Shown piece after piece: positions 10,299 through 21,045 of a stretch of 64,000 bases of DNA. How positions within the stretch are numbered: the stretch's first letter is position 1; each line of letters opens with the position of its first letter. The position numbers were made by a program, and so were the translations under genes. This stretch comes from Pseudomonas fluorescens (lineage in GTDB: Bacteria > Pseudomonadota > Gammaproteobacteria > Pseudomonadales > Pseudomonadaceae): positions 3,658,001-3,722,000 of the forward strand of contig NZ_CP015225.1 in assembly GCF_001623525.1 (NCBI RefSeq), written 5' to 3'. The notes beneath the pieces were generated by a model. The model saw nothing but the letters and a program-made list of their open reading frames with translations. It ran no database searches and was not told where the DNA came from.

Positions 10299-11434
10299 AG
10301 TTTTTCCGCCGCTTCGCGCAGCGTCTCCTCGCGTTTGGCAAAGCACAGGCGCACCAGGCGCTGGCCTTGGGGTGGGTGCTGGTAGAACACCGAGATCGGA
10401 ATCGTCGCCACGCCATGCTCGCGGGTCATCCACACGGCCATGTCGACGTCATTCAGGTCCGGGCGAATCTGCGAGTAGTCCACCAACTGGAAATAGGTGC
10501 CGGTCACGCGCTTGAAGCTGAACCGTGACGGGGCGAGCAGATCGCAGAACAGGTCACGCTTGGCCTGGTAGAAGTCCGGCAGTCCGTTGACGTGTTCCGG
10601 ATGTTCGGCCATGTAGTCGGCCAGGGCGTACTGCAACGGCGTCACGCCGCAGAAGCTGACGTACTGGTGTACCTTGCGCAGTTCCGCCGTCAAGGCCGCT
10701 GGCGCCACCACGTAGCCGGTTTTCCAGCCAGTGACGTGGTAGGTCTTGCCGAACGAACTGACCACGAAGGCGCGGCGGTACAGTTCTTCATGGGCCAGGA
10801 CACTGGCGTGGGCAACGCCGTCGAACACCAGGTGTTCGTAGACCTCGTCGCTGACCAGGTAGATGTCACGGTCGCGAATCAGCGTCGCCAACTGATCCAG
10901 TTCGGCGCGGCTGATCAGCGCACCACTGGGGTTGTGCGGCGAGTTGAGGATGATCATGCGCGTACGCGGGCTCAGGGCTTCGCCGAGCTTCTCGAAGTCG
11001 ATGGCGAAGTCATCCAGGCCCAATGGCACGTGCACGCAGCGCCCACCGGCCAATAGAACGGAAGGCTCGTAGCTGTCATAGCTAGGATCGAAAACGATCA
11101 CTTCGTCACCGCTGTGGACCACCGCCGCGATGGCACAGAAAATCGCCTGGGTCGCGCCAGGGGTCACGGTGACCTCTTGATCGGCATCGACGTTGGCGCC
11201 GTAGCTGCGGGCGATCTTCGCTGCGATCTGCTGGCGTAGCGCCGGCAGGCCGGTCATGGGCGAATACTGGTTATGGCCTTGGGCAATGTGCCGGCCAACC
11301 GCATCGCGCAGGGCCTGCGGGCCATCGAAATCGGGAAATCCCTGGGACAGATTGAGCGCACCGGTCTGCGCCGCGAGCTGGGACATCTGAGTAAAGATAG
11401 TGATGCCGACATTCGGCAACTTGCTGGTGATCAT
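10286..11434 (-). CDS. PLP-dependent aminotransferase, methionine/glutamine transaminase type
   Basis: A 382-residue fold-type I aminotransferase starting MITSKLPNVGITIFTQMS. Family landmarks are LSQGFPDFDG, TPGATQAIFCAI, NSPHNPSG and the PLP lysine region VVSSFGKTYHVTGWKTGY. The sequence resembles YbdL/MtnE-like enzymes that use methionine or aromatic donors. The downstream, overlapping omega-amidase supports glutamine-dependent transamination of 2-oxo acids, as in methionine salvage. The exact substrate is inferred. Confidence 0.88.
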   Translation of the reverse strand: MITSKLPNVGITIFTQMSQLAAQTGALNLSQGFPDFDGPQALRDAVGRHIAQGHNQYSPMTGLPALRQQIAAKIARSYGANVDADQEVTVTPGATQAIFCAIAAVVHSGDEVIVFDPSYDSYEPSVLLAGGRCVHVPLGLDDFAIDFEKLGEALSPRTRMIILNSPHNPSGALISRAELDQLATLIRDRDIYLVSDEVYEHLVFDGVAHASVLAHEELYRRAFVVSSFGKTYHVTGWKTGYVVAPAALTAELRKVHQYVSFCGVTPLQYALADYMAEHPEHVNGLPDFYQAKRDLFCDLLAPSRFSFKRVTGTYFQLVDYSQIRPDLNDVDMAVWMTREHGVATIPISVFYQHPPQGQRLVRLCFAKREETLREAAEKLCVI

Positions 11435-11554
11435 CAAGGGTTCCCTGCTCTGCACCCGGCTCTGATGCGGCGCGGGAGAGCTCGAGAATAGCCCAATCGC
11501 CGGGCATGAAAAAGGGTGCCACCAAGGGCACCCTTTTCATGTCGCCGAACGACC

Positions 11555-11677
11555 GTGGCGAGGGAGCTTGCTCCCGCTGGGCTGCGCAGCAGCCCCTGGG
11601 TTGTGCCTGATGCACTGCGGGGGCAGAGACATCTGGGGGGCGCTTCGCACCCCAGCGGGAGCAAGCTCCCTCGCCAC
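11555..11677. repeat. REPIN (GTGGCGAGGG family)
   Basis: GTGGCGAGGGAGCTTGCTCC on the left, its reverse complement on the right, with a ~75-bp spacer, between the aminotransferase and der. Confidence 0.9.
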
Positions 11678-11704
11678 ACAAGCTTCCGGGCAACAGGTAT
11701 TGAA

Positions 11705-13177
11705 TCAGCGCTTGTCGCGGCGCTTCTTGTCAGCCTTCTTGTGGTGCGACATCAAGCGGCGCTTCTTGTTGACCTGGCGGTCGGTGAGCGTGTTCTTGTT
11801 GCCTTCGTACGGGTTCTCGCCGCCCTTGAACTCGATGCGGATCGGCGTGCCGACCAGCTTCAGGACGCGACGGTAGGTGTTCTCCAGGTAACGAACGTAC
11901 GACTTGGGCACCTTCTCGATCTGGTTACCGTGGATCACGATAATCGGCGGGTTGGCACCGCCCAAGTGGGCGTAGCGCAGTTTGATCCGACGGTTGTTGA
12001 CCATCGGTGGCGCGTGCTCGCCTACCGCATCTTCGAGGATCTGGGTGAGGCGGTTGGTCGGCCAGCGGGTCACCGCCGACTTGAACGAGTTCTGCACCGA
12101 AGCGTAGAGGTTGCCCACGCCCGTGCCGTGCAGGGCCGAGATGAAGTGGATGTCGGCGAAGTCGACGAAGAACAGGCGACGTTGCAATTCGACCTTGACG
12201 AAATCCCGTTCGCTCGGCGTCATGCCGTCCCACTTGTTGATCGCGATGACCAGCGCACGACCGGCTTCCAGGGCGAAACCCAGCAGGTTCAGGTCGTGAT
12301 CGACCACGCCTTCGCGGGCATCCATCACGAAGATCACCACGTTGGCGTCTTTGATCGCCTGCAGGGTCTTGACCACGGAGAATTTTTCAACTTCTTCGTG
12401 GATCTTGCCGCGCTTGCGCACACCGGCGGTGTCGATCAGCGTGTACTTCTCTTCGTTACGCTCGAAGGGAATGTAGATGCTGTCACGGGTGGTGCCGGGC
12501 TGGTCATAGACGATGACCCGGTCTTCGCCGAGCATGCGGTTGACCAGCGTCGACTTGCCCACGTTCGGACGGCCGATGATGGCGATCTTGATCCCGTCTT
12601 TCTCGCTTGGGCCCGGAATGCGCTTGGCTTCCTCGCCTTCGGCAACGATCTCTTCCTCGCCCTCTTCCGGCTCTTCCACGTCGTCCTTGGGGAAACTCTC
12701 CAGGGCGATTTCCAGCATCTGGGTGATGCCACGACCGTGGGCGCCGGCGATCGGGATCGCCTGGCCCATGCCCAACGGTGCGAACTCGGCGCGGGCCATG
12801 TCCGGGTCGATGTTGTCGACCTTGTTGGCGACCACGTAGGAACGCTTGTTACGCTTGCGCAAATGCTCGGCGATCATCTGGTCGGCGGCGGTAAAACCGG
12901 CCTTGGCGTCTACCAGGAACAGCACCACATCGGCTTCTTCAATGGCGAGCAACGACTGCTCGGCCATTTTTTCGTCCATGCCATGTTCATCACCGGAGAT
13001 GCCGCCGGTGTCGACCAGAATATAGGTACGCCCTTGCCACTTGGCCTCACCGTATTGGCGATCACGGGTCAGACCGGACAAGTCGCCGACAATGGCGTCG
13101 CGAGTCCTGGTCAGGCGGTTGAACAAGGTGGACTTGCCGACGTTCGGTCGGCCCACCAGGGCGATTACGGGAACCAT
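11705..13177 (-). CDS. der: ribosome-assembly GTPase Der (EngA)
   Basis: 490 residues from the ATG at 13175-13177 ([20 protein letters not shown]). Two tandem GTPase domains are visible, each with its own G1 (GRPNVGKST twice) and G3 (DTGGI, then DTAGV) motif, and NKVD/NKWD G4 motifs. An acidic linker (EEPEEGEEE) separates them. The C-terminal KH-like domain ends in a Lys/Arg-rich tail. Der acts in 50S subunit maturation. It follows bamB with a hairpin in between. Confidence 0.97.
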   Translation of the reverse strand: MVPVIALVGRPNVGKSTLFNRLTRTRDAIVGDLSGLTRDRQYGEAKWQGRTYILVDTGGISGDEHGMDEKMAEQSLLAIEEADVVLFLVDAKAGFTAADQMIAEHLRKRNKRSYVVANKVDNIDPDMARAEFAPLGMGQAIPIAGAHGRGITQMLEIALESFPKDDVEEPEEGEEEIVAEGEEAKRIPGPSEKDGIKIAIIGRPNVGKSTLVNRMLGEDRVIVYDQPGTTRDSIYIPFERNEEKYTLIDTAGVRKRGKIHEEVEKFSVVKTLQAIKDANVVIFVMDAREGVVDHDLNLLGFALEAGRALVIAINKWDGMTPSERDFVKVELQRRLFFVDFADIHFISALHGTGVGNLYASVQNSFKSAVTRWPTNRLTQILEDAVGEHAPPMVNNRRIKLRYAHLGGANPPIIVIHGNQIEKVPKSYVRYLENTYRRVLKLVGTPIRIEFKGGENPYEGNKNTLTDRQVNKKRRLMSHHKKADKKRRDKR

Positions 13178-13203
13178 GCGGCTCTCCACTTCGTTATTTC
13201 AGA

Positions 13204-13233
13204 AAATACAAAAGCCGCTGCGAGGCAGCGGCT
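13204..13233 (-). terminator. hairpin between bamB and der (terminator or attenuator)
   Basis: On the minus strand AGCCGCTGCCTCGCAGCGGCT is followed by TTTTGTATTTT. The position 79 bp after the bamB stop and ~27 bp before the der start suggests partial termination, uncoupling der from the hisS-bamB genes. Confidence 0.7.
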
Positions 13234-13311
13234 GGTGCTCGGGGCAGTCTGTGCAAGCCCTGCAAACCTTGAGAACAAGGCCGCTTGGGGGGATTAGCCC
13301 CAAGCATAGTC

Positions 13312-14463
13312 TTACTTGATGGTCAGGGCTTCCAGTTTGCCGCTGTTGCCATACACATAGATCATGTTGCCCACCACCAGCGGACGGGCACGCAGGCCGT
13401 CGCTGTCGATGCGCTCACGGCCGACGAAACGACCGTCCACCTGGCTGAGCAGGTGCAGGTAACCTTCCAGGTCACCCACTGCGACGTAGCTGGAGAACAC
13501 TTCCGGGGCCGACAGTTGACGACGGGCCAGGGAGTCGTTGCTCCACAAGGCGGTGGTGGAACGCTCGTCAACGCCTTCGACGGTGCCCGAGGACAGGCTC
13601 ACATAGACGCTGCCAAAACCCTGGGCGACACCGGCGTAGCTGGACGCATCGCGCTGCCACAACGGACGACCGCTTTCCAGGTCCAGTGCCGCCACGCGGC
13701 CCTGATAGCTGGCGACGTACAGCGTACCGCCGGACAGCAGCAAGCCACCGTCGATATCGACCACACGCTCCAGCTCCGAACGACCTTGCGGGATCGCTAC
13801 GCGCTGTTCCCAGACCGGCACGCCGTTGGATATATCCAGGGCCACCACTTTACCGGTCGACAAGCCAGCCACCGCCAGGCGGTTGGTAACGATCGGTGCA
13901 CTGGTGCCGCGCAGGGTCAGTACCGCCGGGGTGCTGTCGTACAACCAGCGCTGGTTGCCGGTGGCGGCATCCAGGCCGATCAGGCGGTCGTCCTGGGTCT
14001 GGACCACCACCACGTCGCCGTTGGTGGCCGGCGGTGCGAGCACTTCGCTGGTCACGCGGGCACGCCATTTCTCTTCACCGCTGCTCGCGTCCAGGGCGAC
14101 GATCTCGCCCTTGAGCGTGCCGATCATGACCAGGCCGTAACCCACGCCAACGGCGCCGGAAACGGGCAGTTCGAGATCTTTCTCCCATTTGACGTCGCCG
14201 TTGCTGCGATCCATCGCCATGACCACGCCCGTGACGTCGCCGGCATAGATGGTGTCGCCATCGATGGCCGGCACCAGCATGTTGTAGGTTTCACCCTGGC
14301 CATCGCCGATGGAACGGCTCCACTGCTTCTGCAGCACGACTTCTTCTTTGAAGTCGGTCAGTTCGGCCGGAGGCAGTTCTTTCTTGCTGTTGCTGCTGCA
14401 ACCCGCGGCCAGAATGGCCAGGGCCAGCAATGCTGCATGTTTCCACTGGATCACGTCACGCAT
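13312..14463 (-). CDS. bamB: outer membrane assembly lipoprotein BamB
   Basis: 383 residues with a lipoprotein signal (lipobox LAAGC, Cys ~20) and an eight-bladed PQQ-type beta propeller (repeated WxxxLxxPVSGAV / GYLHLLSQVDG style blades). BamB is the scaffold lipoprotein of the BAM complex that inserts outer membrane proteins. The start is the ATG at 14461-14463 (MRDVIQWKHAALLALAILAAG); the longer upstream frame is inside the neighbour. It overlaps the YfgM-like gene by 8 bp, so the two are translationally coupled. Confidence 0.95.
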   Translation of the reverse strand: MRDVIQWKHAALLALAILAAGCSSNSKKELPPAELTDFKEEVVLQKQWSRSIGDGQGETYNMLVPAIDGDTIYAGDVTGVVMAMDRSNGDVKWEKDLELPVSGAVGVGYGLVMIGTLKGEIVALDASSGEEKWRARVTSEVLAPPATNGDVVVVQTQDDRLIGLDAATGNQRWLYDSTPAVLTLRGTSAPIVTNRLAVAGLSTGKVVALDISNGVPVWEQRVAIPQGRSELERVVDIDGGLLLSGGTLYVASYQGRVAALDLESGRPLWQRDASSYAGVAQGFGSVYVSLSSGTVEGVDERSTTALWSNDSLARRQLSAPEVFSSYVAVGDLEGYLHLLSQVDGRFVGRERIDSDGLRARPLVVGNMIYVYGNSGKLEALTIK

Positions 14464-15097
14464 CCCCTTTGGCCAGGTCGTCCAGCTTGATTTGCAGGCC
14501 ACCGACCGCGGCTTCATCCGACAGCGCAGCCTTGGCTTTTTGGTAGGCCGCATGGGCCTCATCGGCACGGCCCAGCTGTACCAGCAGGTCGCCCTTGAGT
14601 TCTTCGCGGGTCGCCAGGAATGCCTTGTCGGCATCGCCGTCGAGCAGTTTCAACGCCTCTTCAGCCTTGTTCTGCGCCGCCAGCACCTGCGCCAGGCGCT
14701 GACGCGCCACTTCGCCCAGGGTCGGGTTGGCCGGTTTGTCGACGATACCTTTGAGCTCAGTGGCCGCGTCGTCCAATTTGCCGCTGTCCACCGCCACCTT
14801 GGCCACGAACAGGCGACCGTACTGCGCGTAGGCAGTGCCGCCGAATTCCTTGTCCAGCTTGCCGGCCAGGTCCGCCACGCGGGCCGCGTCAGGCTTGCCG
14901 TCCGGGGTCAGGGTGGTTTCCAGCAATTGCTGGTAGAGCACCGAGGCGCCTTGCGACTGGTTGCTCTGGTATTTCTGGTAGGCCTGCCAGCCGAACACGA
15001 TGACCAGCGCCAACAGGCCGCCAGTGACCAGCGGCTTGCCGTTGCGCGTCCACCAGTCCTTCAAATCCGCCAGCTGTTCATCTTCGGTACTCGACAC
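14456..15097 (-). CDS. YfgM-like tetratricopeptide membrane protein
   Basis: 213 residues. One N-terminal transmembrane helix (about residues 23-40, LVTGGLLALVIVFGWQAYQ) anchors a periplasmic TPR-like domain (DUF2133/TPR_21). E. coli YfgM associates with the SecYEG/PpiD translocon and is encoded next to bamB, as here. The ATG at 15095-15097 (MSSTEDEQLADLKDWW) matches the family. It lies between hisS and bamB in the conserved cluster. Confidence 0.88.
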   Translation of the reverse strand: MSSTEDEQLADLKDWWTRNGKPLVTGGLLALVIVFGWQAYQKYQSNQSQGASVLYQQLLETTLTPDGKPDAARVADLAGKLDKEFGGTAYAQYGRLFVAKVAVDSGKLDDAATELKGIVDKPANPTLGEVARQRLAQVLAAQNKAEEALKLLDGDADKAFLATREELKGDLLVQLGRADEAHAAYQKAKAALSDEAAVGGLQIKLDDLAKGDA

Positions 15098-15137
15098 CCC
15101 AATACTCCTTAATCGCTAAATCGGCTGTTTGACAGCT

Positions 15138-16427
15138 TCAACCCTGCACGACGCAGGTGGCCAGGTGTGCAGCAAGCGCATCCCAGGCAATGCTTTGTTG
15201 CTCGCCCTGGCCACGCAGGGGTTTGAAACCTACCACTTGTTGGGCCAGTTCGTCGTCACCGAGGATCAGTGCGTACAGCGCACCGCTCTTGTCGGCCTTC
15301 TTGAACTGGCTCTTGAAGCTGCCGGCGCCGGCGTTGATCTGCAGGCGCAGGTTGGGCAACTGGTCGCGGATCCGTTCGCTCAACGACAAAGCGGCCAGTT
15401 CGGCGGCCTCGCCAAAGGCGCACAGGTAGACGTCGACCTGACGGGACAGTTCTTCGGGCACCTTGTCCAAGGCTTCCAGCATCAGCACCAGGCGCTCGAT
15501 GCCCATGGCAAAGCCCACGCCCGGGGTCGGCTTGCCGCCCATCTGCTCAACCAGTCCGTCGTAGCGGCCGCCAGCACATACAGTGCCTTGGGCGCCGAGT
15601 TTGTCGGTGACCCACTCGAAGACGGTCTTGCTGTAGTAGTCCAGACCACGGACCAACTTGGGGTTGATCACGTAAGGGATGCCCACGGCGTCCAGGCGCG
15701 CCTTCAGCCCTTCGAAGTGTGCACGGGATTCGTCGTCGAGGTAGTCGGCCATTTTCGGCGCGTCGACCAGGACTGCTTGGGTCTCGGCATTCTTGGTGTC
15801 GAGCACACGCAGCGGGTTGGTCTTCAGACGGCGCTGGCTGTCTTCGTCGAGCTTGTCCAGGTGGGCAGAAAGAAACTCCACCAACGCTTCACGGTAGCGG
15901 CCACGGGACTCGCTGGTGCCCAGGCTGTTGAGCTCGAGCTTGACCGCATCGCGAAGCCCCAGCTCACCCCACAGGCGCCAGGTCATGACGATCAGCTCGG
16001 CGTCGATGTCCGGCCCCTCGAGGTTGAACACCTCCAGGCCAATCTGGTGGAACTGGCGATAACGGCCTTTCTGCGGACGCTCGTGACGAAACATCGGGCC
16101 GACGTACCAGAGTTTCTGCACCTGGCCGCCGCCGGTGATGCCGTGCTCGAGCACCGCACGCACGCAGGCCGCCGTGCCTTCGGGGCGCAGGGTCAGGGAG
16201 TCGCCATTGCGGTCGTCGAAGGTGTACATCTCTTTTTCGACGATGTCGGTCACTTCACCGATGGAGCGCTTGAACAGCTCGGTGAACTCGACGATCGGCA
16301 TGCGGATCTGCCGATAGCCGTAGTTATCCAGCAGACGCGCCACAGTGCCCTCGAAATAACGCCACAGGGGCGTCTGCTCGGGCAGGATGTCGTTCATGCC
16401 ACGAATGGCTTGCAGGGACTTGCTCAC
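15138..16427 (-). CDS. hisS: histidyl-tRNA synthetase
   Basis: A 429-residue class II synthetase. It has the N-terminal [11 protein letters not shown], motif 2 with [17 protein letters not shown], the histidine-specific [14 protein letters not shown], and motif 3 [15 protein letters not shown]. The C-terminal anticodon-binding domain is present. It lies 24 bp downstream of ispG in the same direction. Confidence 0.97.
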   Translation of the reverse strand: MSKSLQAIRGMNDILPEQTPLWRYFEGTVARLLDNYGYRQIRMPIVEFTELFKRSIGEVTDIVEKEMYTFDDRNGDSLTLRPEGTAACVRAVLEHGITGGGQVQKLWYVGPMFRHERPQKGRYRQFHQIGLEVFNLEGPDIDAELIVMTWRLWGELGLRDAVKLELNSLGTSESRGRYREALVEFLSAHLDKLDEDSQRRLKTNPLRVLDTKNAETQAVLVDAPKMADYLDDESRAHFEGLKARLDAVGIPYVINPKLVRGLDYYSKTVFEWVTDKLGAQGTVCAGGRYDGLVEQMGGKPTPGVGFAMGIERLVLMLEALDKVPEELSRQVDVYLCAFGEAAELAALSLSERIRDQLPNLRLQINAGAGSFKSQFKKADKSGALYALILGDDELAQQVVGFKPLRGQGEQQSIAWDALAAHLATCVVQG

Positions 16428-16451
16428 AGGTAATCCTTAAATTCGTTCGAC

Positions 16452-17561
16452 TCAACCACGCGCAATCACTGCGGCGTCGGCTTCGACCTTTTCGGCCGCT
16501 TTCTGGCGAATCAGCCGTTCCAGCTCATCCACCAGATTGTCATTCGTCAGTTTCTGCGACGGCTTGCCGTCGATGTAAATCAGGTTCGGTGTACCGCCAG
16601 TCAGGCCGATGTGCGCCTCCTTGGCTTCGCCCGGCCCGTTGACCACGCAACCGATCACCGCGACATCCAGCGGCACCAGCAGGTCTTCGAGGCGCCCTTC
16701 CAGCTCGTTCATGGTCTTGACCACATCGAAGTTCTGCCGCGAGCAGCTCGGGCAGGCGATGAAGTTGATGCCACGGGAACGCAGGTGCAGGGACTTGAGA
16801 ATGTCGTAGCCGACTTTCACTTCCTCGACCGGGTCAGCCGCCAACGAGATGCGGATGGTATCGCCAATCCCTTCGGCGAGCAGCATACCGAGGCCGACGG
16901 CGGATTTCACCGTGCCCGAACGCAACCCACCGGCTTCGGTGATGCCCAGGTGCAGCGGTTGGACGATTTCCTTGGCCAGCAGGCGGTAGGCTTCGACGGC
17001 CATGAACACGTCGGACGCCTTCACGCTGACCTTGAAGTCCTGGAAATTCAGGCGCTCGAGGTGCTCGACGTGGCGCAGGGCCGATTCCACCAGTGCCGCC
17101 GGGGTCGGTTCGCCGTATTTCTTTTGCAGGTCTTTTTCCAGGGAACCCGCGTTCACGCCGATGCGGATCGGGATGCCCCGGTCGCGGGCAGCATCCACTA
17201 CGGCACGGACACGGTCTTCGCGACCGATGTTGCCCGGGTTGATGCGCAGGCAATCCACGCCCAACTCCGCCACGCGCAGGGCGATGCGGTAGTCGAAGTG
17301 AATGTCGGCCACCAAGGGGACCTTGACCAGTTGCTTGATCTTGCCGAACGCCTCGGCGGCGTCCATGTCCGGCACCGATACGCGCACGATGTCGACACCG
17401 GCGGCTTCCAGGCGGTTGATCTGGGCGACCGTGGCGGCCACGTCATTGGTGTCGCTGTTGGTCATGCTCTGCACAGCGATAGGCGCATCGCCGCCCACGG
17501 GCACGTTGCCGACCCAGATTTTTCGGGATTCGCGACGCTTGATAGGAGATTCGCCGTGCAT
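16452..17561 (-). CDS. ispG: 4-hydroxy-3-methylbut-2-enyl diphosphate synthase (IspG)
   Basis: 369 residues. A [4Fe-4S] enzyme of the MEP isoprenoid pathway that reduces MEcPP to HMBPP. The TIM-barrel half begins [20 protein letters not shown]. The cluster ligands are visible in [12 protein letters not shown] (two Cys) and [18 protein letters not shown] (third Cys plus Glu). It starts 3 nt after the rodZ stop. Its need for Fe-S clusters fits the ISC operon nearby, though that may be coincidence. Confidence 0.97.
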   Translation of the reverse strand: MHGESPIKRRESRKIWVGNVPVGGDAPIAVQSMTNSDTNDVAATVAQINRLEAAGVDIVRVSVPDMDAAEAFGKIKQLVKVPLVADIHFDYRIALRVAELGVDCLRINPGNIGREDRVRAVVDAARDRGIPIRIGVNAGSLEKDLQKKYGEPTPAALVESALRHVEHLERLNFQDFKVSVKASDVFMAVEAYRLLAKEIVQPLHLGITEAGGLRSGTVKSAVGLGMLLAEGIGDTIRISLAADPVEEVKVGYDILKSLHLRSRGINFIACPSCSRQNFDVVKTMNELEGRLEDLLVPLDVAVIGCVVNGPGEAKEAHIGLTGGTPNLIYIDGKPSQKLTNDNLVDELERLIRQKAAEKVEADAAVIARG

Positions 17562-17564
17562 GAC

Positions 17565-18587
17565 TTATTGACCCAACTTCAGGCGAGCGGTCTCGCCACT
17601 GGTGAACGGAGCGATGTCGACCGGCTGGCCGTTGTAGCTGACCTGCGCGCCACGGGCATAACCCAGGCGTACGGCAAACGGCGGCTTGCCATTGACGGCA
17701 GTGCTGTCGCCCTTGCGCTTGAGGCCACTGAACAGCACCTTGCCGTTGCCGTCGGTGATCTGCGTCCAGCAGTCGGCGACAAACTGAATCTGTACCTGGC
17801 CTTCACCTGCGGCTGGCGCCGGGGTCGGGGCCGCCGGAGCTGCCGGAACAACTGGCGCGGCTGGCGCAGCGTGGGTCGCAGGCGCAGCCGCGGTTGGCGC
17901 TGGCGTGCTCGGTGCGGCAGGTGCCGTGGCAATCGGTGCAGCCGGCGCTGCTGGTGCAACTGGCGCAGGGGCTGGAGCAGCCGGCTCGGCACCCGCTTCG
18001 GCATTGGCCTCCTGGTCCTGTGGCAACGCCAGGGCGGTCTCGCCTTCGGCCTGGCCTTCGACGACAGCCTGGTCTTCCGGCTCGTCCAGCGGATGGATCT
18101 GGGTGGTGCCGTCGGCGCCTTCGACCTCAACGTGCTCAGGGTTCATGGCGACCGGCTCCTTGTTGCGCAAGGAAGCCTGGTCCTGCCACCAGACAAAACC
18201 GCCACCAATCACCGCGATCAGCAACAACAGGCTGACGATTCGCAAAATGGTGTGGGAAACGCGAACCGGCTCCTCGATGCGCCCCAGGCTGTGCACGTTG
18301 CTGCCCTGGGCATCGGAACCGGTGTATTGATCGAATTGCTGGACCAGCACGGTCTGGTCCATGCCGAGCAACTTGGCATAGGCGCGGATGTAGCCCCGGG
18401 CGAAGGTGTGCCCGGGCAGCTTGTCGAACGCGCCCGCTTCCAGATTGCCGAGGGAGGCCACGGTGAGATTGAGCTTGAGGGCCACTTCGGCCAGCGACCA
18501 ACCATTGCTTTCGCGGGCTTGACGCAGGGTCTCACCAGGATTTACGCGAGTCGCTGCTACAACTTCGGGATGCGCCGCTTTCATCAT
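17565..18587 (-). CDS. rodZ: cytoskeletal/cell-shape protein RodZ
   Basis: 340 residues in the RodZ layout: an N-terminal XRE-like helix-turn-helix (about 17-85, GETLRQARESNGWSLAEVA) that binds MreB, one transmembrane helix (about 113-132, TILRIVSLLLLIAVIGGGF), a long Ala/Pro-rich periplasmic linker (about 195-265), and a C-terminal DUF4115 beta domain (FVADCWTQITDGNGKVLFSG). The ATG at 18585-18587 overlaps the pilW stop. The codon after it is also ATG. Confidence 0.92.
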   Translation of the reverse strand: MMKAAHPEVVAATRVNPGETLRQARESNGWSLAEVALKLNLTVASLGNLEAGAFDKLPGHTFARGYIRAYAKLLGMDQTVLVQQFDQYTGSDAQGSNVHSLGRIEEPVRVSHTILRIVSLLLLIAVIGGGFVWWQDQASLRNKEPVAMNPEHVEVEGADGTTQIHPLDEPEDQAVVEGQAEGETALALPQDQEANAEAGAEPAAPAPAPVAPAAPAAPIATAPAAPSTPAPTAAAPATHAAPAAPVVPAAPAAPTPAPAAGEGQVQIQFVADCWTQITDGNGKVLFSGLKRKGDSTAVNGKPPFAVRLGYARGAQVSYNGQPVDIAPFTSGETARLKLGQ

Positions 18588-19342
18588 TGCTCCGACAGGT
18601 ATTGCTGATATTCCGGCGTACCGGGATAGAGTCTTTTGAGTTGCAGGCCGTAACTTGCAGCCTTGTCGCGATCTTCAAACACATGTGCCAGCCGAACGCC
18701 GAGCAATAGACTACGTGCATTTTGCTCACTCAGCAGGCTAAAACGCTCGTAGTAGTCACGCGCGGGCACATAATGCCTGTCTTCGTAGGACAACTCAGCC
18801 ATTTCCAGCAGCGCCCGCGGTTGCTGGCGGTTGAGCCGCAGCGCCTTTTCCAGTTGCTGGCGGGCCAGGTCGCGCTGGCCGAGCTGCGCAGCCGTCATGC
18901 CGAGGTTTTCGAAAACCCGCGAACGCTCAGGGTAAAGGGTGTCGGCGGCAGCCTGCTCGAAGCGCTCGTAGGCGTCCTTGTAGCGTTTCTGCTCGAAAAG
19001 AAAACTGCCGTAGTTGTTCAGGATCCGCGCGTCTTGCGGGCGGGCAGACAGCGCCTTGCGAAAATGCTGGTCGGCCAGCTCCGGCTCCATCTCGGCCTGG
19101 AACACCAGGGCCAGGGCCGCATTGGCATCCGGGTCGGAATCGTCCAGTTCCAGGGCTTTCTTGAGCGGCACCTTGGCCCGTTCGGTCATGCCCTGCTGCA
19201 GGTAGCCAATGCCCAGCTGCACGTAGGCCACACGCGCCTCGTCGCGCCCTTTGCTGGTCCTCATCGGGTTGTAGTCACCCGACAGGACACAACCGGAACA
19301 AAGGCCGGCCAACAGCAAAACGAGCGCGAAGCGCAGGGACAT
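18584..19342 (-). CDS. pilW: type IV pilus biogenesis/stability lipoprotein PilW (PilF)
   Basis: 252 residues with a lipoprotein signal (lipobox LCSGC, Cys 18) followed by about six TPR repeats (YVQLGIGYLQQGMTERAKVP, ILNNYGSFLFEQKRYKDAYE). In pseudomonads this outer membrane pilotin is required for multimerisation of the PilQ secretin. It sits in its conserved place between rlmN and rodZ and overlaps rodZ by 4 nt. Confidence 0.93.
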   Translation of the reverse strand: MSLRFALVLLLAGLCSGCVLSGDYNPMRTSKGRDEARVAYVQLGIGYLQQGMTERAKVPLKKALELDDSDPDANAALALVFQAEMEPELADQHFRKALSARPQDARILNNYGSFLFEQKRYKDAYERFEQAAADTLYPERSRVFENLGMTAAQLGQRDLARQQLEKALRLNRQQPRALLEMAELSYEDRHYVPARDYYERFSLLSEQNARSLLLGVRLAHVFEDRDKAASYGLQLKRLYPGTPEYQQYLSEQ

Positions 19343-19354
19343 AGAGTTCCTCTC

Positions 19355-20503
19355 TTAGTGACTGTTCGCAGCGTTTTGCACCGCATCGTCCGTGGCGTTC
19401 AACTCACGCACGGCAATGTAGCGTTCGCTGCGACGGGTGCGATCCAGCACCTGTCCTACCAATTGGCCACAGGCGGCGTCGATGTCTTCGCCGCGAGTGG
19501 TGCGCACGGTGACGTTGAAGCCAGCGTGGTGAAGCTGATCCTGGAAGCGACGAATCGCGTTGTTGCTCGGACGCTCGTAACCGGAATGCGGGAACGGATT
19601 GAACGGGATCAGGTTGATCTTGCACGGGATGTTCTTGAGCAGCTCGATCATCTCGACCGCGTGTTCGACCTTGTCGTTCACATCCTTGAGCAGCGTGTAC
19701 TCGATGGTCAGCACGCGTTTTTCGCCCAGGGACGACATGTAGCGCTGGCACGACTCGAGCAGCATCTTAAGCGGATATTTCTTGTTGATCGGCACCAATT
19801 GGTTACGCAATGCGTCATTGGGTGCGTGCAGCGACAACGCCAGGGAGACGTCGATGTGCTTGGCCAGCTCATCGATCATCGGCACCACGCCGGAAGTGGA
19901 CAGGGTCACGCGGCGCTTGGAGATGCCGTAGCCCAGGTCGTCCATCATCAGGTGCATGGCGGAAACGACGTTGTCGAAATTCAGCAGCGGCTCACCCATG
20001 CCCATCATCACCACGTTGGTGATGGCACGGTCGACGGTCGCCGGGACACTGCCAAAGGATTTGTTGGCAATCCACACCTGGCCGATCACTTCGGCGGCGG
20101 TGAGGTTGCTATTGAAGCCTTGCTTGCCGGTGGAGCAGAAACTGCAATCCAGGGCACAGCCTGCCTGGGACGAAACGCACAAGGTGCCGCGTTTGCCCTG
20201 GGGAATGTAGACGGTCTCGACGCAGCTGCCGGACGCCACGCGCACCACCCACTTACGGGTGCCGTCGCTGGAAATGTCCTGGCTGACCACTTCGGGGCCG
20301 CGAATCTCGGCCACAGCCTTGAGCTTTTCGCGCAGGGCCTTGCCGACATTCGTCATGGCGTCGAAGTCGTCGACGCCAAAGTGGTGAATCCATTTCATCA
20401 CCTGACCGGCACGGAAACGCTTCTCCCCGATCGAGTCGAAGAATTTCTCCATTTCCGGCTGGGTCAGCCCCAGCAGATTGGTTTTAACAGTCGATGTAGT
20501 CAT
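19355..20503 (-). CDS. rlmN: 23S rRNA (A2503-C2)/tRNA (A37-C2) methyltransferase RlmN
   Basis: A 382-residue radical-SAM enzyme. The CxxxCxxC cluster motif is [14 protein letters not shown], and the conserved [13 protein letters not shown] follows. The N-terminal accessory domain ([14 protein letters not shown]) and the C-terminal Cys that forms the methyl intermediate (AACGQLVG) are present. Methylation here affects translational fidelity. It is followed after 12 bp by pilW. Confidence 0.96.
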   Translation of the reverse strand: MTTSTVKTNLLGLTQPEMEKFFDSIGEKRFRAGQVMKWIHHFGVDDFDAMTNVGKALREKLKAVAEIRGPEVVSQDISSDGTRKWVVRVASGSCVETVYIPQGKRGTLCVSSQAGCALDCSFCSTGKQGFNSNLTAAEVIGQVWIANKSFGSVPATVDRAITNVVMMGMGEPLLNFDNVVSAMHLMMDDLGYGISKRRVTLSTSGVVPMIDELAKHIDVSLALSLHAPNDALRNQLVPINKKYPLKMLLESCQRYMSSLGEKRVLTIEYTLLKDVNDKVEHAVEMIELLKNIPCKINLIPFNPFPHSGYERPSNNAIRRFQDQLHHAGFNVTVRTTRGEDIDAACGQLVGQVLDRTRRSERYIAVRELNATDDAVQNAANSH

Positions 20504-20531
20504 GGATTCACCTTCACTCTTAAGCCAATGC

Positions 20532-20957
20532 TTAGCGAGTGGTTACTTCAGTAGCAGCGAAAAAGTAAGCGATTTCGCGAGCAGCAGCGGCTTCGGAGTC
20601 CGAACCGTGAACGGCGTTGGCGTCGATGGACTCGGCGAAGTCAGCACGGATGGTGCCGGCAGCCGCTTCTTTAGGGTTGGTAGCGCCCATCAGCTCACGG
20701 TTGCGAGCGATAGCGTTTTCGCCTTCCAGCACCTGGACGACAACCGGACCGGAAGTCATGAAGGCCACCAGCTCACCGAAGAAACCGCGCTCGCTGTGCT
20801 CAGCGTAGAAGCCTTCGGCTTCGGCTTTGGACAGTTGCTTCATTTTCGAAGCTACAACGCGCAGGCCAGCGTCTTCGAAGCGGGTAACGATCTTGCCGAT
20901 CACGTTTTTAGCAACGGCGTCAGGCTTGATGATGGAGAAAGTACGTTGAACAGCCAT
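20532..20957 (-). CDS. ndk: nucleoside diphosphate kinase
   Basis: A 141-residue protein, the standard bacterial length. It transfers the gamma phosphate between nucleoside triphosphates and diphosphates through the phosphohistidine in NAVHGSDS. The N-terminus [18 protein letters not shown] and the Kpn-loop region are standard. It lies between a terminator after iscX and rlmN. Confidence 0.98.
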   Translation of the reverse strand: MAVQRTFSIIKPDAVAKNVIGKIVTRFEDAGLRVVASKMKQLSKAEAEGFYAEHSERGFFGELVAFMTSGPVVVQVLEGENAIARNRELMGATNPKEAAAGTIRADFAESIDANAVHGSDSEAAAAREIAYFFAATEVTTR

Positions 20958-20979
20958 GGTGTAACTCCAGAAACGGTAA

Positions 20980-21016
20980 TTTGCGAAAAATTAAACCCGC
21001 GAATTATACGCGGGTT
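20980..21016 (-). terminator. rho-independent terminator after the isc operon
   Basis: On the minus strand AACCCGCG TATAATT CGCGGGTT is followed by TAATTTTT, about 30 bp after the iscX stop and before ndk. This separates the isc operon from ndk-rlmN. Confidence 0.85.
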
Positions 21017-21045
21017 CAGGGGTATTGCCTAACCTGCCAGGTCGA